Shown one piece after another: positions 6,309 through 11,323 of a DNA stretch of 11,323 nucleotides. Numbering within the stretch: the stretch's first letter is position 1; the number at the start of each line of letters is the position of its first letter. This DNA comes from Candidatus Bipolaricaulota bacterium (GTDB lineage Bacteria > Bipolaricaulota > Bipolaricaulia > Bipolaricaulales > Bipolaricaulaceae). The notes under the pieces were generated by a model. That model had not been told where the DNA came from, searched no databases, and saw only the letters and a list, made by a program, of their open reading frames with translations. The stretch covers positions 1 through 11,323 of the forward strand of contig JACIWM010000038.1 of NCBI GenBank assembly GCA_014360945.1, in the 5' to 3' direction. A program made the translations under genes and the position numbers.

Positions 6309-7363
6309 TGGAGGAAAAGGATTTCGGTAGAAAGCCTACTGTGCCAGACGGTTTTGAGGGGGAAAACGAAAAGGAATTGCTGAATGTTATTCCGTTCCTC
6401 GTGGAGATGGCCGAGGCCGAACCCGCAGAGGAGGAGCGCGCTCAGGACCCCATTCGCACATACATCCAGGAGATAAGCCGCATTCCGCTTCTCACGAAAG
6501 AGGAGGAGGTGGAGCTGGCCCAAAAGATCGAGGCGGGCCGCAAGGCCGCACGTCGCCTGGCCGAAGAGAAAAATCTCTCCCCGGAGGAGCGCCAAGAGCT
6601 CGAAAAGCTGGTGCAAGAGGGGAAGGAGGCGCGGGAGAAGATGGCCGCGGCCAATTTACGCCTGGTGGTGTCCATCGCCAAACGCTACATGCACCGCGGT
6701 CTTTCCTTTCTGGACCTCATCCAGGAAGGAAACATCGGGCTCATGCGAGCCATCGACAAATTCGATTGGCGAAGGGGGTTCAAATTCTCCACCTATGCCA
6801 CCTGGTGGATTCGTCAGGCCATCACCCGGGCCATTGCTGATCAGGCCCGCACTATCCGCGTTCCCACCCACACCATGGAGGCCGTTCAGGAATTGGAGCG
6901 CTTGCGCCAGGAATACATCCGCGAACATGGTGTTCCCCCAACCTATGAGGAGCTGGCCGAACTTTTGGGAACCAGTGTGGAGCGCGTGAAGAAATTGGAG
7001 CGGGCCCTCATGCCCACCACCTCTTTGGAGCGGCCCCTCTCCGAGGAGGACGACGATACTTTGGGCGACTTCATCCCCGATGAGAACGCGCCTTCCCCGG
7101 TGCGGGAGGCCTTGAAAGCTCGACTGAGAGAGGATCTCGCCCGGGCCTTGCAGGATCTGGACCCACGGGAACGAGAAATTTTGGAACTTCGATATGGCTT
7201 GCGGGATGGACATCCCCGCACTTTGAAAGAAGTGGCTACCCATTTCGACATCACCCGCGAGCGTGTGCGCCAGCTGGAGCTCAAGGCCTTAGAGAAACTG
7301 AAATACCCGGCGCGGCAGCGTTCCCTGCGCTACCTCTATAGCCTCCTCCTTTCCGAGGAATGA
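6308..7363 (+). CDS. rpoD: RNA polymerase primary sigma factor (RpoD/SigA type)
   Basis: This is the group-1 sigma factor that directs RNA polymerase to housekeeping promoters. In the 351-residue protein, region 1.2 is DPIRTYIQEISRIPLLTKEEE (47-67) and a short charged linker follows. Regions 2.1-2.4 run from AREKMAAANLRLVVSIAKRY (108-127) through DLIQEGNIGLMRAIDKFD to STYATWWIRQAITRAI (161-176). Region 3 starts with RTIRVPTHTMEAV (181-193). Region 4 holds LDPREREILELRYGL (284-298) and the helix-turn-helix around 305-330 with TRERVRQLE. The acidic N-terminal tail is only about 46 residues, so region 1.1 is reduced or absent. I start at the ATG at 6308, with GGAGG (6298-6302) five bases upstream. 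An ATG at 6305 directly before it would add one Met and give an ATGA overlap with dnaG. The conserved part leaves no doubt about the family. Group 1 rather than group 2 is inferred from the dnaG context. Confidence 0.95.
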   Translation: MEEKDFGRKPTVPDGFEGENEKELLNVIPFLVEMAEAEPAEEERAQDPIRTYIQEISRIPLLTKEEEVELAQKIEAGRKAARRLAEEKNLSPEERQELEKLVQEGKEAREKMAAANLRLVVSIAKRYMHRGLSFLDLIQEGNIGLMRAIDKFDWRRGFKFSTYATWWIRQAITRAIADQARTIRVPTHTMEAVQELERLRQEYIREHGVPPTYEELAELLGTSVERVKKLERALMPTTSLERPLSEEDDDTLGDFIPDENAPSPVREALKARLREDLARALQDLDPREREILELRYGLRDGHPRTLKEVATHFDITRERVRQLELKALEKLKYPARQRSLRYLYSLLLSEE

Positions 7364-8277
7364 CGGTCCTCCTCATCCTCGGGCCCACCGCGGTGGGGAA
7401 GACCAAGGTGGCCGCGTACGTCGCGGAGAAAGCGGACGCGGAGATCATCTCCGCCGACGCTCGCACGATCTTTCGGGACATCGTGGTGGCCGGGGACCGT
7501 CCCTCGCCGGAGATCCTCGCCCGTGTCCCTCATCACCTTGTGGGCGTTCTTCCCCCTGAAGCTCGGTACGATGCCGCCCGCTTCCGGGCGGACTGCGAAA
7601 GATTGGTGGCGGAGATCACCGCGCGGGGAAAACGGGTCCTGATCGTAGGCGGAAGCACCCTCTATATTCGGGCCCTCACCCGCGGCCTTTTTCCTGGCCC
7701 GGCCGCAGATCGGAGAATTAGAGAGGGGTTGGCTAAGCTCTCCACTGAAGAATTGCGAGAGGAACTTCAACGGGTGGACCCGGAAAGCGCACAAAGGATC
7801 CACCCCCGGGATCGGGTGCGGATGATCCGGGCCCTTGAGGTTTTTCGCCTCACGGGAAAACCCCTTTCCGCCCACTGGGGTCGGGAAAGACCGTTCCCCT
7901 GGCCCCTTACCAAGGTGGGGCTTACGGCCAGCCGGGAGGAACTGTACCGCCGCATTGAGGAACGGGTGGAACGCATGTTCCGGGAAGGGCTCGTGGAGGA
8001 GGCCCGCCGCATTTTTGAGATGAAACTTCCCGAGGATGCTCCCATCCTCCGCACCATCGGATACCGCGAGCTTTTCGGCTATTTTCGGGGAGAATACGAT
8101 CTTTCCGAGGCCAAGCGCCTCATAATTCGGCACACCAAGGACTACGCCCGCCGCCAGCTCGCGTTTTTCCGCGCGGAAAAAGACGTGACTTGGCTCGACG
8201 TAACGGGAAAAACCGTGGAGGAAGTGGGCGAAAAAGTGCTGGAGATTTGGCACGCCGCCCAGTCTCGTCTACAATGA
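7360..8277 (+). CDS. miaA: tRNA dimethylallyltransferase MiaA
   Basis: MiaA transfers a dimethylallyl group to N6 of adenosine 37 in tRNAs reading codons that start with U. The 305-residue length is normal. The P-loop GPTAVGKT (8-15) is intact. The catalytic Asp region reads SADART at about 33-38. HHLVGVLPPEARYDAARF, RIHPRDRVRMIRALEVFRLTGKPLS and the C-terminal RTIGYREL plus YARRQLAFFRAEKDVTWLD all fit the family. Two normally strong motifs deviate: the IGTAKP segment reads VAGDRP, and the GGTxLY segment reads GGSTLY. The fold and most binding residues are kept, so it is probably active but divergent. The ATG overlaps the rpoD stop as ATGA. GAGGA (7355-7359) abuts the start codon with no spacing, so translation probably relies on coupling. 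Confidence 0.93.
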   Translation: MTVLLILGPTAVGKTKVAAYVAEKADAEIISADARTIFRDIVVAGDRPSPEILARVPHHLVGVLPPEARYDAARFRADCERLVAEITARGKRVLIVGGSTLYIRALTRGLFPGPAADRRIREGLAKLSTEELREELQRVDPESAQRIHPRDRVRMIRALEVFRLTGKPLSAHWGRERPFPWPLTKVGLTASREELYRRIEERVERMFREGLVEEARRIFEMKLPEDAPILRTIGYRELFGYFRGEYDLSEAKRLIIRHTKDYARRQLAFFRAEKDVTWLDVTGKTVEEVGEKVLEIWHAAQSRLQ

Positions 8278-9845
8278 GGGCCATGCTTCCGGTTCTTTCC
8301 GGGAAGGATATTCGCGCGCTCGACAAAAAGGCCGAGGAGTTGGGCGTTTCCTCTCTGCTTCTTATGGAATCCGCGGGTCGCGGGGCCGCCGAGGAGATAA
8401 GAAGATGGCTTTCGGACGTGCGCGGCCGCAGAATCCTTGCCCTTTGCGGAAAAGGCGGGAATGGCGGGGACGCTCTTTGCGCCCTCCGCTATTTGGGCCT
8501 TTGGGGTGCGGAGGTGCGGGCGGTGGTGTTGGGGGACCCTGTGGGCCCGGCCGCCGAGGAATACCGCGCCTTCTGCGCCTCCTTTCCTGGCCGAGTCCAG
8601 GTAGTGGAAAGCGAAGCTGAGCTCGCCGCATTGCCGGAACTTTTTTCCTGGGCGGAGATCGTCCTGGACGGAATCCTTGGCGTGGGAACTTCAGGTCCGG
8701 CAAAAGGCTTGGCCCGCGCGGCCATCGAGCTTTTGGCAGATTTCCCCGGGCTGGTAGTGGCCATCGACCTTCCCTCCGGGCTTTCCGCGGACACCGGAAA
8801 AATTCCGGGCCCGGCGGTGCGGGCTCATCTTACCCTGGCCATGGGCGCCCTGAAGCCTTGCCATCTCCTTCCGCCGGCCGCGGAGCTCTGCGGGGAGGTG
8901 CGGACTGTCGCGGTGGCCTATCCTCCGGCCGCTTGGCACGAGGTTTCCCCGCTTGGCTTAGTTTTGGACGATGAGGCTTGTGGAAAATTTTTGCCGCCAA
9001 GGCCGGCCTTCGGCCACAAGGGGACCTTCGGCCGAGTCCTCGTGGTGGCCGGAGCAGTGGGAATGGCCGGAGCCGCCGCCCTCTGCGCGGAAGGCGCCCT
9101 GCGCGGAGGAGCCGGCCTCGTCCACGTTCTCACTCCCGAGCCGGTCTTTCCCATCGTGGCCGGGCTCATCCCCGAGGCCCTGGTTCATCCGGGCCCGGCC
9201 GGCTCCGACGGAACGTTTTCTCCCGAGGCCGCGGAGGAGGCTTTGCGGCTGGCCCAGGGAATGGACGTGATCGTGGCCGGGCCCGGTTTGGGCCGCAGCC
9301 CCGGCTCGGCGGAGGTGGTGCGGGCCCTCCTCACGGAGAAAACGGAGAAACTCGTGCTCGACGCCGACGCCCTCTTTTCCCTGGCCCAGGAGGAGAAACT
9401 TCTTCGCCGAAAACACGGGGAGCTCATCCTCACTCCCCATCCCGGGGAGTTCGCGCGCCTGGTGGGAACTTCTGCGGAGGAGATCGTTCCGGAGAAGATC
9501 CGCTGGGCCAAAGAGAAAGCCGCGGAATGGAAGGCAGTAGTAGTGCTAAAAGGCCCACCGACCGTGATTGCCTCGCCCGATGGTTCTGTGTTTTTAAACA
9601 CCACGGGGAACACGGCGTTGGCCCATGGGGGCTCCGGCGACGTCCTGGCCGGCCTGATCGCCGGCCTTTGGGCCGGAGGAATTCCCGCCCTGAACGCCGC
9701 CGCCTTAGGGGTCTTCGTCCACGGCCGGGCCGCGGAGATCCTGACCCTGGAGAACTCCGCCCGCGCCGTCCTCCCCAGCGAGATCCTCTCCGCCATCCCC
9801 ACCGTGTTCTTCCAACTTGAGCGCTTCCGCCATGCGGCTTTTTGA
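8274..9845 (+). CDS. nnr: Bifunctional NAD(P)H-hydrate epimerase / ADP-dependent NAD(P)H-hydrate dehydratase
   Basis: Nnr repairs NADHX and NADPHX, the hydrated damage forms of NADH and NADPH. The epimerase half (about 1-215) interconverts the R and S forms. It shows LLLMESAG (28-35), GKGGNGGDALCALRYL (59-74), the Asp131 segment LDGILGVGTSG and AIDLPSGLSADTG (163-175). The dehydratase half (about 235-523) has a ribokinase-like fold: GHKGTFGRVLVVAG (247-260), AGPGLGRS (335-342), LDADAL (362-367), LTPHPGEFARLVG (386-398), VLKGPPTVI (424-432) and NTTGNTALAHGGSGDVLAG (442-460), with the catalytic Asp456 in GSGD. The epimerase glycine/asparagine loop departs from the usual GNNGGDG. The ATG at 8274 overlaps the miaA stop (ATGA). 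An in-frame ATG at 8283 gives an N-terminus equally close to the family. Total length, 523 residues, is typical of the fused form. Confidence 0.95.
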   Translation: MRAMLPVLSGKDIRALDKKAEELGVSSLLLMESAGRGAAEEIRRWLSDVRGRRILALCGKGGNGGDALCALRYLGLWGAEVRAVVLGDPVGPAAEEYRAFCASFPGRVQVVESEAELAALPELFSWAEIVLDGILGVGTSGPAKGLARAAIELLADFPGLVVAIDLPSGLSADTGKIPGPAVRAHLTLAMGALKPCHLLPPAAELCGEVRTVAVAYPPAAWHEVSPLGLVLDDEACGKFLPPRPAFGHKGTFGRVLVVAGAVGMAGAAALCAEGALRGGAGLVHVLTPEPVFPIVAGLIPEALVHPGPAGSDGTFSPEAAEEALRLAQGMDVIVAGPGLGRSPGSAEVVRALLTEKTEKLVLDADALFSLAQEEKLLRRKHGELILTPHPGEFARLVGTSAEEIVPEKIRWAKEKAAEWKAVVVLKGPPTVIASPDGSVFLNTTGNTALAHGGSGDVLAGLIAGLWAGGIPALNAAALGVFVHGRAAEILTLENSARAVLPSEILSAIPTVFFQLERFRHAAF

Positions 9846-10593
9846 CACCCACGCTCATCTGGATTTCCCCCAGTTCGACGGGGACAGGAGCATTATCGTC
9901 TCCATGATGCGGGAGAAAGGGGTTTGGGCCATAAATGTTGGGGTGGATCTTCAGAGCTCCGTAGCCTCCCTGCAATTGGCCCAGGAAAATCCCCACATTT
10001 TTGGAGCCTGTGGAATCCATCCCCACGAGGCCAAAAGCTTCAACGCTGAGACCGAGGCTAAACTTCAGGAACTTTTGAAAAGCGGGGCGGTGGCGGTGGG
10101 CGAATGCGGCCTGGATTTCTACCGAAATCTTTCCCCAAAAGACGCGCAAATTGTGGCGTTCCGAGCACAACTCAGGCTCGCCAAATCCCTGGATCTTCCG
10201 GTGATCCTCCATGAACGCGCGGCCTGGCCGGAATTCCTCGCCATCTTGCGGGAGGAAGGGCCGATCCGGGGCGTGGTCCACGCCTTCTCCGGCGATTACC
10301 TTCGGGCCCAGGAGGCCCTGAGCCTCGGGCTTTATCTTGGGATCGGCGGTCCCGTCACTTATCCGAAGAACGAAGCCCTGCGCCAGGCCCTGCGGAAGAT
10401 CCCTCCGACCCGCATCCTTTTGGAGACGGATTGTCCCTATCTTCCGCCCCAGGATTTTCGGGGACAGAGGAACGATCCCCTCAAAGTGCGCTATGTAGCG
10501 GAGAAACTCGCCCAAATCTGGGGCCGGCCGTTAGAAGAGGTCGCGGAGATAACGTTCGAAAACGCGTGCAAGCTCTTTGGAGTGAAGCCATGA
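9832..10593 (+). CDS. tatD: TatD-family metal-dependent hydrolase / deoxyribonuclease
   Basis: TatD-family proteins are TIM-barrel amidohydrolase-fold enzymes. Characterised members are 3'-5' DNA exonucleases or D-aminoacyl-tRNA deacylase-like enzymes; the cellular role is still debated. The 253-residue protein has all metal-site motifs: DTHAHLDF with His7 and His9, GIHPHEA (61-67), VGECGLDFYR with Glu91, ILHERAA with His127, GVVHAFSG with His150, and LLETDCPYLPP with Asp200. The usual GKRNEP reads GQRNDP. The first ATG, at 9832, gives exactly the family N-terminus and overlaps nnr by 14 bases. A TTG at 9817 would add five residues not found in the family. No clear ribosome binding site precedes it. 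The stop overlaps the next gene as ATGA. The symbol marks the family, not a proven orthologue of E. coli TatD; ycfH-type paralogues look the same. Confidence 0.92.
   Translation: MRLFDTHAHLDFPQFDGDRSIIVSMMREKGVWAINVGVDLQSSVASLQLAQENPHIFGACGIHPHEAKSFNAETEAKLQELLKSGAVAVGECGLDFYRNLSPKDAQIVAFRAQLRLAKSLDLPVILHERAAWPEFLAILREEGPIRGVVHAFSGDYLRAQEALSLGLYLGIGGPVTYPKNEALRQALRKIPPTRILLETDCPYLPPQDFRGQRNDPLKVRYVAEKLAQIWGRPLEEVAEITFENACKLFGVKP
10579..10585 (+). promoter_or_regulatory. Ribosome binding site of the GH57 gene
   Basis: GGAGTGA, inside the last codons of tatD, ends four bases before the ATG at 10590. It supports that start and suggests the gene can be initiated independently as well as by coupling through the ATGA overlap. 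Confidence 0.55.
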
Positions 10594-11323
10594 CCGAGAA
10601 AATCCACGTTGCGTTCCTTTGGCACATGCATCAGCCGTGGTACGTCCTTCCGGACGGAAGAACCGCGGAGCTTCCCTGGGTTAGGCTGCGCGGAACCAAG
10701 GACTACTACGACATGGCCGAGCATCTTCTTCGCACGGGGTTCCCATGCACGGTGAATTTCACTCCTTCCCTTACCGAACAACTTCGCCTCCTTGCCGCGG
10801 GGAAAATCTTCGATCCCTACACGCCGGATGGCCCCAAGGACCGCTTGGAGGAATTGCGAAAAGGGCTAATTCCCATGCCCCTTTCGCGCCGAAGTTTCCC
10901 CAACCCGCCATCCTTGGACGACCCCCAAGAATTTTGGGCTTGGTTTTATTTGGCTTGGACTTCCCAAACCCTTCTTGAGGAGGACCCGAGGCTTGCGGGA
11001 ATTCTCTCAGCCCCGGCCTCGCAGAAACTCGCTCTTCTTCGGGAGATCCACGCGGAAATTTTGGGAGGCGTTTTAGACGCCTATCGAATGCTTGGCCAAT
11101 CCGGGCAAATCGAGCTTTCCGCAACGCCCTTTTATCATCCCATCCTTCCCCTTCTTCTCGATAGCACCGTGGCCAAGCGCGCCCGGCCGGAGGATGAGGT
11201 CCCGGTCTTTCGCGCGCCGGAGGACGCTAAAGTTCAGGCGGAGCGGGCCTTGGCTCATCATGCCGAGATCTTCGGGGAAAGGCCGAAAGGAATGTGGCCG
11301 GCGGAGGGCGCGGTCAGCCCCGA
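10590..11323 (+). CDS. Glycoside hydrolase family 57 protein (partial, 3' end outside the window)
   Basis: The reading frame is open from the ATG at 10590 to the window's right edge, 244 complete codons. GH57 enzymes are retaining alpha-glucan-active enzymes (alpha-amylase, 4-alpha-glucanotransferase, amylopullulanase and branching enzyme types) on an incomplete TIM barrel. Visible landmarks are WHMHQPWY (11-18), the family's N-terminal HQP motif; NFTPSLTEQL (about 57-66); TPFYHPILPLLLD (about 186-198); and GMWPAEGAVSP (234-244), which resembles the GxWPSEG segment of the subgroup with uncharacterised or putative amylase-like members. Glu239 there is a candidate nucleophile by position in the family. 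The acid/base Asp would lie beyond the edge. No signal peptide is present, so a cytosolic role in glycogen or maltodextrin metabolism is likely. The start overlaps the tatD stop (ATGA). Leucine codon use is strikingly CTT-rich compared with rpoD. Confidence 0.85.
   Translation, partial: MTEKIHVAFLWHMHQPWYVLPDGRTAELPWVRLRGTKDYYDMAEHLLRTGFPCTVNFTPSLTEQLRLLAAGKIFDPYTPDGPKDRLEELRKGLIPMPLSRRSFPNPPSLDDPQEFWAWFYLAWTSQTLLEEDPRLAGILSAPASQKLALLREIHAEILGGVLDAYRMLGQSGQIELSATPFYHPILPLLLDSTVAKRARPEDEVPVFRAPEDAKVQAERALAHHAEIFGERPKGMWPAEGAVSP

Noticed and set aside
7336..8253. 305-codon minus-strand open frame
   Set aside because: It mirrors miaA almost exactly and shows no recognisable motif.
8190..8273. 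Longer nnr starting inside miaA
   Set aside because: The added 28 residues are low-complexity Arg/Gly sequence and the conserved YjeF_N start matches the ATG at 8274 or 8283.
8978..9820. 280-codon plus-strand frame in a second frame of nnr
   Set aside because: It is extremely Arg/Gly/Pro-rich and the nnr frame is continuous with all dehydratase motifs, so there is no frameshift or second gene.
9430..10515. 361-codon minus-strand open frame
   Set aside because: It lies opposite the end of nnr and most of tatD and has no domain signature.

Overview
The window is a GC-rich bacterial chromosome segment in which every supported gene lies on the + strand. The gene set is conserved and housekeeping-like: bacterial DnaG primase, a group-1 (RpoD-type) sigma factor, MiaA, Nnr, TatD, the DXP-independent vitamin B6 synthase PdxS/PdxT, and a GH57 glycoside hydrolase. 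GH57 enzymes are common in thermophiles. Together with high GC and extreme gene packing this suggests a deep-branching, possibly thermophilic bacterium. The lineage cannot be fixed by eye. A candidate phylum such as Bipolaricaulota is only a guess.

Layout. Positions 38-658 encode a lipoprotein with a PKD domain. A 94-bp spacer with a small perfect inverted repeat leads to a threonine tRNA (anticodon CGT, 753-827). Twenty-seven bases after the tRNA starts an unbroken run of genes to the window's end: pdxS, pdxT, gap, a comF-family gene, an MBL-fold hydrolase gene, dnaG, rpoD, miaA, nnr, tatD and a GH57 gene cut by the right edge. From pdxS onward there is no intergenic space longer than 3 bases. 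Nine of the ten junctions are overlaps, of 1, 4, 14 or 29 bases.

Function. The first part makes pyridoxal 5'-phosphate (PdxS synthase fed with ammonia by PdxT) and includes the glycolytic NAD-dependent GAPDH. The middle is a variant of the classic macromolecular-synthesis operon: primase followed by the primary sigma factor, here without the rpsU gene known from enterobacteria. The last part holds tRNA modification (MiaA), repair of hydrated NAD(P)H (Nnr), a TatD-family metal-dependent nuclease/hydrolase and an alpha-glucan-type hydrolase. If read as one transcript, replication initiation, transcription initiation, cofactor supply and carbon flow would be co-expressed. GAPDH is a known source of hydrated NADH, so sharing a gene run with Nnr is biochemically sensible, but that link is inference.

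I saw no mobile element, CRISPR array, phage gene, toxin-antitoxin pair or defence system. The window does not appear to contain an undescribed system. Its main interest is the unusual composition and tightness of the operon and some local motif deviations.
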